Below, one piece after another: positions 16,541 to 26,319 of a stretch of DNA of 64,000 bases (position 1 is its first letter; every line of letters begins with the position of its first letter). Location: contig JACKLU010000002.1 in NCBI GenBank assembly GCA_024235735.1, positions 186,001-250,000 of the forward strand. The letters are read 5' to 3'. Below the pieces are notes generated by a model, which was not told the DNA's origin, ran no database searches, and saw nothing but the letters and a program-made list of their open reading frames with translations. This DNA is from Burkholderiales bacterium. GTDB taxonomy: Bacteria; Pseudomonadota; Gammaproteobacteria; Burkholderiales; Nitrosomonadaceae. Position numbers and translations under genes: made by a program.

Positions 16541-17950
16541 ATGCGTTATATTTCAACCCGTGGCGGGATGACGCCAAAGACTTTTTCTGAAATCCTGTTA
16601 AGCGGTCTGTCGCCTGACGGTGGGCTGGCCATTCCGGAAGTTTATCCGCGGATCAGCAGAGAAACATTGGCGGCATGGCGCGGCATGAGCTATCGATCTC
16701 TGGCGTTTGAAATTCTCTCGTTGTTTATGGACGATATTCCCGCCGAGGATCTGCGTGCGATCATCAATCGCACGTATACCGCAGAGATTTTCGGCACTGA
16801 AGATATTACGCCGCTTAAAACACTCGAGCCTGGATGCCATATTCTGGCCTTGTCCAATGGCCCGACACTGGCTTTTAAGGATATCGCCATGCAGTTGCTT
16901 GGTAACCTGTTTGAATACACGCTGGCCAGAACCGGGGAAGAACTCAATATTCTCGGTGCGACATCGGGCGACACCGGTTCCAGCGCGGAATACGCCATGC
17001 GCGGCAAAAAAGGAATTCGCGTTTTTATGTTGTCACCGCATGGAAAAATGAGTCGTTTTCAGACCGCGCAGATGTTTTCGCTGCAGGATGAGAATATTTT
17101 CAATATCGCTATACGCGGTGTTTTTGATGACTGCCAGGATATCGTCAAGGCGGTCAGCAATGATCATGCATTCAAGCGGGCGCATCGCATCGGTACAGTC
17201 AATTCAATCAACTGGGCGCGCGTTGCCGCACAAATCGTTTATTATTTCAAAGGTTATTTCGCGGCGACTCGCTCCAATGATGAAGAAGTTGCTTTTGCTG
17301 TGCCGTCAGGCAATTTCGGTAATATTTGCGCCGGGCATGTTGCACGCATGATGGGTCTGCCAATTCGGCAACTTATTCTGGCGACGAACGAAAACGATGT
17401 GCTCGACGAATTTTTCAGAACAGGTGTTTATCGGCCGCGCGCAACCACTGAAACCAGGCATACCAGCAGTCCATCCATGGATATTTCCAAGGCTTCCAAC
17501 TTTGAGCGCTTTATTTTCGATCTAACCGGCAGGGATGCTGAGAAAGTAGCCGGATTATGGTCCTTTGTAGACAAGGGACAGGCTTTTGATTTGTCTGGAA
17601 CACCATTTTTTGAAAGCATCAAGGACTTCGGTTTTGTGTCCGGCAGCAGCAATCATGCCGCCCGTATCGCGACAATACGTGAGATTCATCAAAAATACCG
17701 CGTGCTGGTTGATACGCATACAGCTGATGGATTGAAAGTCGGATACGCATTACGCGAAAAAAATATTCCGCTTATCTGTATGGAAACCGCCCAACCCGCC
17801 AAATTTTCCGAGAGCATACAGGAAGCTATCGGCCAAGAGCCACCTCGACCTGCCGGTTATGAGCATCTGGAAGACTTGCCGCAGCGGTTTGTCGTCAAAG
17901 ACGCCGACGTAGACGCGGTAAAGAATTATATCGCTGAGCAGGCGGGTTGA
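16541..17950 (+). CDS. thrC: Threonine synthase
   Basis: A PLP enzyme converting O-phosphohomoserine to threonine. It belongs to the long, class II-like form of about 470 aa found in proteobacteria and fungi. Features are MRYISTRGGMTPKTFSEILL at the N terminus, the PLP lysine in PTLAFKDIAMQLLGNLFEY, the phosphate-binding loop GATSGDTGSSAEYA, and VPSGNFGNICAGHVARMMGL. It completes the alaA-hom-thrC cluster. About 140 bp separate it from the retropepsin gene, with no clear terminator. Confidence 0.96.
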   Translation: MRYISTRGGMTPKTFSEILLSGLSPDGGLAIPEVYPRISRETLAAWRGMSYRSLAFEILSLFMDDIPAEDLRAIINRTYTAEIFGTEDITPLKTLEPGCHILALSNGPTLAFKDIAMQLLGNLFEYTLARTGEELNILGATSGDTGSSAEYAMRGKKGIRVFMLSPHGKMSRFQTAQMFSLQDENIFNIAIRGVFDDCQDIVKAVSNDHAFKRAHRIGTVNSINWARVAAQIVYYFKGYFAATRSNDEEVAFAVPSGNFGNICAGHVARMMGLPIRQLILATNENDVLDEFFRTGVYRPRATTETRHTSSPSMDISKASNFERFIFDLTGRDAEKVAGLWSFVDKGQAFDLSGTPFFESIKDFGFVSGSSNHAARIATIREIHQKYRVLVDTHTADGLKVGYALREKNIPLICMETAQPAKFSESIQEAIGQEPPRPAGYEHLEDLPQRFVVKDADVDAVKNYIAEQAG

Positions 17951-18092
17951 TTTCACTGCTTTTCGGTACTTTTTCGGAAAGTGTCGGTACGCTTTTCCGG
18001 TGGTGTGATGCTGCTTTTCTTAAGCCAGTGTGTGAAAGAACCGTAAGGTCTATGAGTTATCATGCTGGGTAAAAAAAGAGAAAAGGATGAGA

Positions 18093-19127
18093 ATGCCGGA
18101 ACGGGGTGGTTATAATTCACGGCGCGGTACTACTGACAGAAGACAGGCGAAGCCAGAGGCTTGTAGTCAAAACACGGAAGCGGCGGTTCGAAATGTTTTG
18201 CGCTTGATAGCGTTGGTTCTGATTCTGGCAGTGATTCTGATTATACTGTCTCGCCACTACGTATTGTCGAATGTATTTCATAGTCCAGGTGAAGTGCAAA
18301 CATCCGGCATTACCGGGGTGCAATCGGAAAAATGCCAGCTATTACCACCGCACGGCGTTGCGCATGTCATTGACTCATCTGTGATGAATCGCACCGATGT
18401 GTGGTATTCCGGCGTGCAGATCGATAATCAGCATGATCATCCATTGACCGCATTATTGACCGATGTATCAAATTCGGCGTATTTCGTTGCTATCTCGGTT
18501 GCGCCGGGTGATGCAGCGCACTTCAGTGCACCTGTAGGTCATTATGGCATGCAAGTCTTTGTGGGTTCAGTAGGGTGTGATCTGGGAAACGAATTTTCTG
18601 ATGGTGCGAAGATTACTGTTGACGGCGGGATTACAGTGCAGGCGGGAAAAATAACAACGCTTGAATTTTACGGATCGGGGATTGATCCGGTTCAACTGGC
18701 GCTTGCTTACAGTGCTCACTATCCGGCTTACCAGAAGGAGAAACAACGACCACTGGAGATTGTCGGCGCGGGAGAAATTGAATTGCTGCAGGCAAATAAT
18801 GGCCATTATTTCAGTGCGGGAACCATTAATGATATGCCCATTCTATTTTTGATTGATACCGGCGCGACATACGTTTCCATTTCATCGAAAATTGCGGAGC
18901 GCGCCGGCATCCGTGAATGCCTTCCTCATCATGTAATGACCGCAAACGGTGGCGTGGATGCCTGCATGGCAATCGCATCGGTAATTACATTCGGCGCATT
19001 TCAGCTCAATGATGTCGAAGTGGTCGTTTTGCCCGACATGTTTGAGGAGGCGCTGCTGGGAATGAACATACTGCATCATTTTCGTATTGAACAGGCAAAT
19101 AAAATGATGCGGATTTCGTTGCAGTAA
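18093..19127 (+). CDS. Membrane-anchored retropepsin-like aspartic protease
   Basis: The protein has a basic cytosolic N terminus, one membrane segment (VLRLIALVLILAVILIIL, about residues 33-52) and a periplasmic part. The last 120 residues form a retropepsin-like domain with the active-site triplet in FLIDTGATYVSIS, a second conserved region ASVITFGAFQLNDVEV and the closing LLGMNILHHFRIE. This matches the clan AA single-lobed aspartic proteases of gram-negative bacteria, thought to dimerise. The region from about residue 60 to 220 is a beta-rich domain I do not recognise. I choose the ATG at 18093, 6 bp after AAAAGG; an ATG at 18087 is too close to it. Confidence 0.8.
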   Translation: MPERGGYNSRRGTTDRRQAKPEACSQNTEAAVRNVLRLIALVLILAVILIILSRHYVLSNVFHSPGEVQTSGITGVQSEKCQLLPPHGVAHVIDSSVMNRTDVWYSGVQIDNQHDHPLTALLTDVSNSAYFVAISVAPGDAAHFSAPVGHYGMQVFVGSVGCDLGNEFSDGAKITVDGGITVQAGKITTLEFYGSGIDPVQLALAYSAHYPAYQKEKQRPLEIVGAGEIELLQANNGHYFSAGTINDMPILFLIDTGATYVSISSKIAERAGIRECLPHHVMTANGGVDACMAIASVITFGAFQLNDVEVVVLPDMFEEALLGMNILHHFRIEQANKMMRISLQ

Positions 19128-19190
19128 AAAGAATAGGTTACCGAGGTTTTTCCATTGGCGCAGTAGATTAGTCTTATGTCTGACAAATTC

Positions 19191-19706
19191 CTAGCGCCAC
19201 GGCATTATGGGGATGGTAGAGATGCTGTTTTTGGGTGACCCTTCGATAATGCGATCACTGTAGGTTAGATAGATCAGCACGTTTCTCTTGGGGTCATAAA
19301 ATCGAACGACCTGCAACGATTTGAAAAGCAGGGAAGTGCTTTTTTTGAAAACTTCTTCACCATCAGCTTTGCCGCTCTTGATTTCTTCGGGTAAAGTGAT
19401 CGGTCCAATCTGTCGGCATGCAATCGATGCATCTGAAGTATCCTCGGCGATGCCGACTACACCGCTTACTCCGCCAGTTTTCGCACGACTGAGATAACAG
19501 GTGGCGCCTTTGATGTCTGGGTCATCAAAAGCTTCGATGACTATTTTGTCGTTTGCACCCAGCAGTTTAAATTTGGTGGATACGCTGCCAATGACTTCGG
19601 CATTCAGAGATGCCGGGAAAAATAGGAACAAAAGCAGCATCCCGATAGCGGTATGCGTGAAAAAATTATTTGTATTGGTGCTGTTAAGTAAAGCCATAAT
19701 GTTCAT
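19191..19706 (-). CDS. creA: CreA family periplasmic protein
   Basis: It has an N-terminal signal peptide (hydrophobic stretch about residues 18-33 ending SLNAEV) followed by the conserved CreA domain. The sequences IGSVSTKFKLLG, IVIEAFDDPDIKGATCYLSR, AKTGGVSGVVGIAEDTSD, KKSTSLLFKSLQVVRFYD and the ending IPIMPWR follow E. coli CreA closely. The function of CreA is unknown. The gene is on the minus strand, convergent with the retropepsin gene. An AGGAG site lies 2 bp from the ATG at 19706 and 10 bp from the ATG at 19697, so the latter may be the true start. Confidence 0.93.
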   Translation of the reverse strand: MNIMALLNSTNTNNFFTHTAIGMLLLFLFFPASLNAEVIGSVSTKFKLLGANDKIVIEAFDDPDIKGATCYLSRAKTGGVSGVVGIAEDTSDASIACRQIGPITLPEEIKSGKADGEEVFKKSTSLLFKSLQVVRFYDPKRNVLIYLTYSDRIIEGSPKNSISTIPIMPWR

Positions 19707-20083
19707 GCTCCTTTCTTTGCCCGGTATATTTTCTCTTATCATCAGTAAATCTGGCAATTAAGTGGTTCAGCGTATTGCCATGTTTAGATGATTCTATATG
19801 TTTTGTAATTTTTTACCATTAACGGTTCGATTTATTATCTCTTTCCGGCGGAAAAAGATATTGATATTTAATATTTCTGAAGTAGGGTAAATACAATTTC
19901 AGGATTTACTATAACGTATAACGCCATCATTGTTCTATAAATTTCTCACTGAGCGAATGTGCCGCGAGTCATTTGCAAGTGCTGCAAAATTTCGATACAT
20001 GTTTCTTATTTTTTAAATATTTGATAAAATTAGCGCTAATTTTGATGGGCTATTTCAGCCCATTTTTTATTTGTATCGAGGCT
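19707..20083. promoter_or_regulatory. Divergent intergenic region and leader of the rimP-nusA-infB operon
   Basis: This region separates creA (minus) from rimP (plus) and holds no gene. An AT-rich stretch spans about 19780-19910. Near the right end is an extended -10 TG-A-TAAAAT (20022-20030). Overlapping it is a perfect 18-bp palindrome AAAATTAGC/GCTAATTTT (20026-20043). Immediately after comes an intrinsic-terminator-like hairpin ATGGGCT-atttc-AGCCCAT followed by TTTTTT (20045-20068), 16 bp before the rimP start. This looks like an attenuator in the leader, consistent with the known autoregulation of nusA operons. Confidence 0.6.
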
Positions 20084-20512
20084 ATGGTGCTGGAAAATTT
20101 GCTGGAATTGACTCTTAATGGAATGGGTTACGAGTTGGTTGATGTTGAGCAATTATCCCACGGCAAGTTGATCAGGGTGTATGTAGACAAGGAAGGTGGT
20201 ATTACCATAGATGATTGTGTTGCAATCAGCAATCATTTAAATCGCCTGCTGGCTGTTGAGAATATCGACTATGATCGTCTCGAGGTTTCCTCTCCTGGAC
20301 TGGACAGGCCGCTGAAAAAAGAGCGTGATTTTCTCCGGTTTATGGGGGAAGCTGTTAAATTGAAACTACGTGTTCCTATACGGGGGCAAAGGAATTTCAT
20401 AGGCGTTTTGCGGGAAATAAATGATGGCATTTTAATACTTGAAGTCGAAGGAAAATTGTTTGACCTGGATATGCACAATATTGGAAAGGCTCGGCTGGTT
20501 CCAAAGTTGTAG
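20084..20512 (+). CDS. rimP: Ribosome maturation factor RimP
   Basis: RimP assists late assembly of the 30S subunit. The protein from the ATG at 20084 is 142 aa, the usual size. The N-terminal alpha/beta domain shows LTLNGMGYELVDVEQL, RVYVDKEGGITIDDCVAISN and the signature LEVSSPGLDRPLKKERDF; the C-terminal SH3-like domain follows. An in-frame upstream start at 19973 would translate through the leader hairpin and is rejected. It is the first gene of the operon with nusA 26 bp downstream. Confidence 0.95.
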   Translation: MVLENLLELTLNGMGYELVDVEQLSHGKLIRVYVDKEGGITIDDCVAISNHLNRLLAVENIDYDRLEVSSPGLDRPLKKERDFLRFMGEAVKLKLRVPIRGQRNFIGVLREINDGILILEVEGKLFDLDMHNIGKARLVPKL

Positions 20513-20538
20513 GCAATTAAAAATTTGACTGGAGGGCT

Positions 20539-22011
20539 ATGAGCCGCGAAATTTTATTGTTGGTTGATGCGCTGGCGCGTGAAAAGGCTGTGGAAAAAGA
20601 GATTGTCTTTACAGCATTGGAAATGGCATTGTCTTCCGCGACGAAAAAACGATTTAATGAAGATGTCGATGTGCGTGTTTCTATTGATAGAAAATCGGGT
20701 GATTATGAATCTTTTCGTCGCTGGCTTGTGGTTGCAGACGATGCGGTTGAAGAGCCTTCACGTCAAATTGCGCTCAGCGAAGCCATGCAATCCGATCCTG
20801 ATATTCAATTAGGTGCATATAATGAGGCGCCGCTTGAGCCTATTGAATTTGGGCGCATAGGCGCTCAGGCCGCAAAGCAGGTAATTTTTCAGAAAATACG
20901 CGATGCGGAAAGAGAGCAGACATTAAATGATTTTCTCGAACGCGGTGAATATATGGTTACCGGTACTATCAAGCGTATCGAAAGAGGCAACGCTATTGTA
21001 GAATCGGGAAAAATTGAAGCTGAACTGCCGCGTGATCAAATGATTCCCAAGGAAAATTTGCGCGTAGGTGATCGTGTCCGTGCCTATTTGTATAAAGTGG
21101 ATCGTGCGGCTAGGGGTGCGCAACTAAAATTATCGCGTATCTCCCCAGAATTTCTGATGAAACTGTTTGAACTTGAAGTGCCTGAAATTGAAGAAGGCAT
21201 TCTAGAGATCAAAGCAGCAGCCCGGGATCCCGGTTCACGCGCAAAAATAGCTGTGAAGTCGAATGATCAGCGCGTCGATCCGATTGGCACCTGTGTGGGC
21301 ATGCGCGGTTCAAGAGTACAGGCGGTTATCAGTGAGTTGGCGGGTGAGCGCGTCGATATTATTTTATGGTCTGATGATCCGGCCACTTTCATCATTAATG
21401 CTTTAGCTCCGGCAGAGATAAGCAGCATTATGGTTGATGAAGAAAATCATAGTATGGATATTGTGGTTGATGAAGATAATCTCGCGCAAGCCATAGGACG
21501 TGGCGGACAAAATGTGCGGTTGGCGTCAGAATTGACGGGTTGGACTCTCAATATTATGACTGAGGAAGAGTCGCAATCCAAGCATGAGGAAGAAGCTGAA
21601 CTGATCCGGGCGCTGTTTATCGAAAAACTGGGCGTAGACGAAGAAATTGCTGATATTCTGACGCAGGAAGGTTTTGCTACGCTTGAAGAAGTGGCTTATG
21701 TTCCACTGGATGAAATGCTCGAAATTGAATCCTTGGATGAGGAAACTATCAACGAAATACGTGAGCGTGCACGTAATATATTATTGACAGATGCTATTGC
21801 TGATGAAGAGAAAGTTGAGAATGTTGCTGAGGATTTGCTTTCATTGGAAGGTATGGATCTTGATACGGTGCGAGTGTTAGCGGCTGAAGGTATCCATAGT
21901 CAGGCTGATTTGGCCGATTTGGCCGCTGATGATCTGGTCGAAATGACAGGTATGGATATTGAACGTGCGAACAAATTGATTATGAAGGCGCGTGAGCCGT
22001 GGTTTGTTTAA
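20539..22011 (+). CDS. nusA: Transcription termination/antitermination factor NusA
   Basis: NusA binds RNA polymerase and nascent RNA, modulating pausing, termination and antitermination. Domain order is complete. The N-terminal polymerase-binding domain covers residues 1-125, followed by an S1 domain (GTIKRIERGNAIVES). Two KH domains contain PIGTCVGMRGSRVQAVISEL and QAIGRGGQNVRLASELTGW. Two acidic C-terminal repeats carry helix-hairpin-helix-like segments (LEEVAYVPLDEMLEIE and LADDL-type ends). Length is 490 aa. A GGAGGG ribosome binding site precedes the ATG. It follows rimP and precedes infB, the canonical order. Confidence 0.97.
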   Translation: MSREILLLVDALAREKAVEKEIVFTALEMALSSATKKRFNEDVDVRVSIDRKSGDYESFRRWLVVADDAVEEPSRQIALSEAMQSDPDIQLGAYNEAPLEPIEFGRIGAQAAKQVIFQKIRDAEREQTLNDFLERGEYMVTGTIKRIERGNAIVESGKIEAELPRDQMIPKENLRVGDRVRAYLYKVDRAARGAQLKLSRISPEFLMKLFELEVPEIEEGILEIKAAARDPGSRAKIAVKSNDQRVDPIGTCVGMRGSRVQAVISELAGERVDIILWSDDPATFIINALAPAEISSIMVDEENHSMDIVVDEDNLAQAIGRGGQNVRLASELTGWTLNIMTEEESQSKHEEEAELIRALFIEKLGVDEEIADILTQEGFATLEEVAYVPLDEMLEIESLDEETINEIRERARNILLTDAIADEEKVENVAEDLLSLEGMDLDTVRVLAAEGIHSQADLADLAADDLVEMTGMDIERANKLIMKAREPWFV

Positions 22012-22138
22012 CCGGTTTTTGTTTTATAGCGGATTGATGTGTTAACGTTGTTTATATTAATGGCGCATCAATGAATCTTTTCAATGAAGCAATCGCTTTA
22101 TTTGGTGTTGTGTTGTCACAGGGGTGTAAGGATTGTCA

Positions 22139-24889
22139 ATGGCGCAAATGAGTGTAGAACAATTTGCTCATGAACTGGGCATAATGCCGTCGGTACTGCT
22201 GGAGCAATTGCAGGCGGCAGGTGTTAAAAAAGTTTTTGCTGAGGATAGCCTGACTGAGCAGGATAAAGCGCAATTGCTTGATTATCTTCGCAAAACACAT
22301 GGCGCTAAACAAACAAAGGAAAAAATTACGCTCACGCGACGGCAAACCTCTGAAATTCGAAAATCGGATAGCATGGGCAGGGCGCGTACGATTCAGGTAG
22401 TCAGAAAAAGACGTATTCTCACTAAATCACCATTTGAAAACGAAGTCAGCGAGCAATCAACTGAGGCTCAAAGCACAGAAAAGTCGCGCAAATTTGAACC
22501 CGTGGTCGATGCAGAAGAATTGGCATTGCGTGAAGCGGAGGCAAGAAAACAGGCTGAGTTGATAGCGCGTCAGGTGGCTGAAATTCAACGTAAAAAACTG
22601 AAAAAAGTTGAAACGGAGAAAATAGAAAAGGGTAAATCAGCCTCTTCCGCTGAAGCTGAAGAGGTAGAGATTCAAAAAGAAATAACGGGTGTTGATACCG
22701 CTATAATCCCGAGTGCAGTTGCCGGACAAACGGACGATCGGCAGATCAATGCAATAGCGCAGAAGGAAGGCGATAAAGCCTTGACTCAGGAAGCTGCTGC
22801 AGCCAAGCAACAAGAGCGGGTTAATACTGAAAATGAGCAGGAAGCCGAATCGAAGAGTAAAGGATTGCAAGCAGTCGATGCGAATAAGACTGTTGCAAAA
22901 CCGGTTAAAAAAGTGGAAAAACCGGAGAAACTTGATAAAACGGATAAAGTCGATAAGAAAAAGAAACCTGTTAAGCAATTGGCCTGGTCTGATGAAGGGG
23001 CGCGCAAGCGTGCTGCGGCGAAAGTGCGTGAAGATCTCTCATCGGGACAAGGTTGGCGCGGGCGACGCGATAAGCAGCAGAAATTCGCCGAAATAGAAAA
23101 AAAGGAACACGGTTTTTCAGCGCCGACAGAACCAATTGTGCGCGATGTTATCGTGCCTGAAACTATTTCAGTTGGGGCGCTGGCGCAAAAAATGTCCATT
23201 AAAGCGGCGGATATTATTAAAGTGCTGATGAATATGGGCAGTATGGTAACAATCAACCAAATGCTGGATCAGGAAACCGCCATGATAGTTGTCGAGGAAT
23301 TAGGACATGTGGCCAAGCCGGCGGCACTGGACAGCCCGGAAGCTTTTCTTGTAGACGCTGAGTCAGTGATTGCTGAAACCGAGATGGTGCACCGTGCACC
23401 TGTGGTTACAGTGATGGGGCATGTGGATCACGGCAAGACATCTCTGTTGGATTATATACGGCGCACTCGTGTGGCGGGCGGCGAGGCTGGCGGAATTACG
23501 CAGCATATTGGCGCATATCATGTCGAGACTGATCATGGCATGGTTACATTTCTGGACACGCCCGGGCATGAAGCATTTACGGCAATGCGTGCGCGTGGTA
23601 CTAAGATTACAGATATTGTTATTCTGGTGGTGGCGGCGGATGACGGCGTTATGCCGCAAACCGTTGAAGCGGTTCATCATGCAAAAGCAGCTAAAATACC
23701 GATCATTGTTGCGGTCAATAAAATAGACAAACCTGATGCGAATGTAGAAAAAATCAAACAGGAGCTGGTTGTTCATGAAGTGGTTCCCGAAGATTGGGGT
23801 GGAGATACAATGTTTATAGAAGTTTCCGCCAAAACGGGGCAAGGAATTGATGCTTTGCTGGAGGCAATTTTGTTGCAGGCGGAAGTGCTGGAACTAAAGG
23901 CGCCTAAGGAGACTTCGGCAAAAGGCGTTGTGATCGAATCACGACTTGATAAAGGTCGTGGCCCAGTGGCGACAATTCTGATTCAATCCGGTACCTTAAA
24001 GCAGGGTGATGTGTTACTGGCAGGCGCGGTTTATGGAAAAGTACGTGCCATGAGTGACGAAAATGGACGCAAAATAAAGCGAGCGGGTACTTCTATTCCG
24101 GTTGAAATACAAGGATTAGCGGAAGTGCCGGAGGCGGGTGAGAATGTGATGGTATTGGATGATGAGCGAAAAGCGAGAGAAATTGCACTGTTTCGCCAAG
24201 GAAAGTACCGCGATGTTAAATTGGCCAAGCAGCATGCCGCGAAGCTGGAAAATATCTTTGATCAGCAGGCGGATGTCAAAGTGCTTTCTTTGATAATCAA
24301 AGCCGATGTGCAGGGTTCGTGCGAGGCGCTGGCCCATGCGTTGGAAAAGTTATCAACGGATGAGGTCAGGGTCAACATAATTCATAGCGCGGTGGGCGCG
24401 ATTATCGAATCTGATATCAACTTGTCATTGGCATCCAATGCCGTGATTATTGGCTTTAATGTGCGCGCAGATGCAGGCGCGCGCAAATTGATTGCATCAA
24501 GCGGTGTTGATGTGCATTACTACAACATTATCTATGAAGCGGTTGACGAAGTTAAGGCTGCGCTATCAGGGTTGATGGCGCCTGAGAGAAAAGAAAATAT
24601 TATCGGATTGATCGATATTCGAGAAATATATCGTATTCCAAAAGTGGGCGTAGTAGCCGGTTGTTATGTTCTGGAAGGTATTATTAGACGGAATTCTCTG
24701 GTACGGGTGTTGCGCGACGGAAAAGTGATACATAGCTGCGAATTGGATTCCCTGAAACGATTTAAAGATGATGCCAGGGAAGTCAGGGAAGGTTTCGAAT
24801 GTGGTATCTCACTTAAGAATTACAATGACATACTGGTTGGCGATCAGTTGGAAGTTTATGAAATAGTCGAGACTGCAAGGTCACTCTAG
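22139..24889 (+). CDS. infB: Translation initiation factor IF-2
   Basis: IF-2 is the GTPase that brings initiator tRNA to the ribosome. The N terminus has the IF2_N domain (QMSVEQFAHELGIMPSVLLE). A long charged, lysine/glutamate-rich linker (about residues 70-320) and a second IF2_N segment follow. The G domain shows VMGHVDHGKTSLLDYIR (G1), DTPGHEAFTAMRARG (G3) and VAVNKIDKPDAN (G4). Domains II-IV follow, ending EVYEIVETARSL. I choose the ATG at 22139, 6 bp after AAGGA; a TTG at 22133 also exists. The 127 bp after nusA show no terminator. rbfA starts 5 bp after the stop. Confidence 0.97.
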   Translation: MAQMSVEQFAHELGIMPSVLLEQLQAAGVKKVFAEDSLTEQDKAQLLDYLRKTHGAKQTKEKITLTRRQTSEIRKSDSMGRARTIQVVRKRRILTKSPFENEVSEQSTEAQSTEKSRKFEPVVDAEELALREAEARKQAELIARQVAEIQRKKLKKVETEKIEKGKSASSAEAEEVEIQKEITGVDTAIIPSAVAGQTDDRQINAIAQKEGDKALTQEAAAAKQQERVNTENEQEAESKSKGLQAVDANKTVAKPVKKVEKPEKLDKTDKVDKKKKPVKQLAWSDEGARKRAAAKVREDLSSGQGWRGRRDKQQKFAEIEKKEHGFSAPTEPIVRDVIVPETISVGALAQKMSIKAADIIKVLMNMGSMVTINQMLDQETAMIVVEELGHVAKPAALDSPEAFLVDAESVIAETEMVHRAPVVTVMGHVDHGKTSLLDYIRRTRVAGGEAGGITQHIGAYHVETDHGMVTFLDTPGHEAFTAMRARGTKITDIVILVVAADDGVMPQTVEAVHHAKAAKIPIIVAVNKIDKPDANVEKIKQELVVHEVVPEDWGGDTMFIEVSAKTGQGIDALLEAILLQAEVLELKAPKETSAKGVVIESRLDKGRGPVATILIQSGTLKQGDVLLAGAVYGKVRAMSDENGRKIKRAGTSIPVEIQGLAEVPEAGENVMVLDDERKAREIALFRQGKYRDVKLAKQHAAKLENIFDQQADVKVLSLIIKADVQGSCEALAHALEKLSTDEVRVNIIHSAVGAIIESDINLSLASNAVIIGFNVRADAGARKLIASSGVDVHYYNIIYEAVDEVKAALSGLMAPERKENIIGLIDIREIYRIPKVGVVAGCYVLEGIIRRNSLVRVLRDGKVIHSCELDSLKRFKDDAREVREGFECGISLKNYNDILVGDQLEVYEIVETARSL

Positions 24890-24894
24890 TTTCA

Positions 24895-25251
24895 ATGCCA
24901 AAAGATTTTTCTCGCTCGTTACGTGTTGCAGATCAGATTCAGCGTGAACTCGCGGATTTGCTGCATAATGAAATCAAGGATCCACGAATCAACCAAGTCA
25001 CGATTATCGCGGTGGAGGTCAGTCGTGACTATGCCTATGCAAAAGTCTATTACACTACACTAGATGGCCAGGAAAATAATCGTGTGGTCGAGAAAGGTCT
25101 GGAGCATGCCGGTGGTTTTTTGCGTTCAAGCCTATCTAAAAGAATCAATCTGCGTCAGATTCCACAACTAGTATTTATCTATGACAAATCAATAGAACGC
25201 GGCGCGCATCTTTCAAAATTGATTGATGAAGCGATTGCCCAAGAAAAATAG
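24895..25251 (+). CDS. rbfA: Ribosome-binding factor A
   Basis: RbfA is a small KH-like protein needed for 16S rRNA 5'-end maturation and cold adaptation. The protein has 118 aa, with SRSLRVADQIQRELADLLHN at the N terminus, KDPRINQVTIIAVEVSRDYAYAKVYYT-type central strands and the signature FLRSSLSKRINLRQIPQLVF near the C terminus. It sits in its normal place between infB and truB. Confidence 0.95.
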   Translation: MPKDFSRSLRVADQIQRELADLLHNEIKDPRINQVTIIAVEVSRDYAYAKVYYTTLDGQENNRVVEKGLEHAGGFLRSSLSKRINLRQIPQLVFIYDKSIERGAHLSKLIDEAIAQEK

Positions 25252-25338
25252 ATAACATCCGGCCTAAATTTAGAATCTGCATTTTCAGAGCTGATTGCTC
25301 ATCAGTCGATAAATGTGCATTCTTTTTCTTCTTGAATT

Positions 25339-26319
25339 ATGATCAAGCGCAATATTAGCGGTGTGCTGTTACTCGATAAGCCTTGTGGCATATCATCGAA
25401 TAAGGCGCTTCAAATTATCAAGTATTTATACGCAGCGACTAAATCGGGGCATACGGGTACATTGGATCCGATGGCGACCGGAGTGCTGCCGATCTGTTTG
25501 GGTGAGGCGACCAAGTTTTCTTCGATACTGTTAAACGCCCGCAAGAATTATGAAGCTGTTCTCAAACTGGGTTATCAGAGTACAACGGGAGACGTCGAGG
25601 GTGAAATAAAAAAAATCTCAAATGCATCGCAGTCTGACAATCTGTCAATTCGTGATTGTGAATCGATTCTCAGGCAGTTCGTAGGAGAAATTTTACAGAC
25701 TCCGCCCATGTATAGTGCGCTGAAGTATTGTGGCAAACCGTTGTACGCTTATGCAAGAAAGGGAGAAACAATAGAGCGAAAGGCGAGAGCCGTTTTTATC
25801 TATGACATCAAAGTTGATTCGCTGGCGGGAGATGAACTGAAGATAAGTGTTGAGTGTGGAACAGGTACGTATATTCGTACATTGGCTGAGGATATCGGAA
25901 AAGCATTGGGTTGTGGAAGTGCTTATTTGATTGGGTTGCGCCGTAGTGCGGTAGGTAATTTTGATCTTTCAAAATCTCAAATACTGAAAGTAATCGAAAA
26001 TATGAATCGAGAAGATCGTGATGGTTGTCTTTTGCCTGTTGATAGCCTGCTGTCCGATATTCCGTTAATCCAGTTGGATAAAGAAGAAGCCCGGTATCTG
26101 CTTACTGGGCGCGCGCTTTCAGCAAAGCAGGACTCGATAAATTTCACATTACCGATAAAAGCTGAAGATAAGTCCCAGAATGTGCGACTATATTATCAGC
26201 AGCAATTTCTGGGGCTTGGGGAAATTACCATGGATTTAAACTTAAAGCCGAAGCGGTTGATGTCCACTTCTTATATGATAGAACCGTATCATTTCGCTGC
26301 GAATCAACCCTATCGGTAA
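25339..26319 (+). CDS. truB: tRNA pseudouridine(55) synthase TruB
   Basis: TruB isomerises uridine 55 in the T-loop of tRNAs. Key motifs are GVLLLDKPCGISSNKALQ, the catalytic Asp in GHTGTLDPMATGVLPICLG, the region MYSALKYCGKPLYAYARKG and VECGTGTYIRTLAEDIGKAL. The 326-aa length is slightly above average because of a C-terminal PUA-like extension with a variable linker. It ends the rimP-nusA-infB-rbfA-truB group; rpsO and pnp, which often follow, are absent here. Confidence 0.95.
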   Translation: MIKRNISGVLLLDKPCGISSNKALQIIKYLYAATKSGHTGTLDPMATGVLPICLGEATKFSSILLNARKNYEAVLKLGYQSTTGDVEGEIKKISNASQSDNLSIRDCESILRQFVGEILQTPPMYSALKYCGKPLYAYARKGETIERKARAVFIYDIKVDSLAGDELKISVECGTGTYIRTLAEDIGKALGCGSAYLIGLRRSAVGNFDLSKSQILKVIENMNREDRDGCLLPVDSLLSDIPLIQLDKEEARYLLTGRALSAKQDSINFTLPIKAEDKSQNVRLYYQQQFLGLGEITMDLNLKPKRLMSTSYMIEPYHFAANQPYR

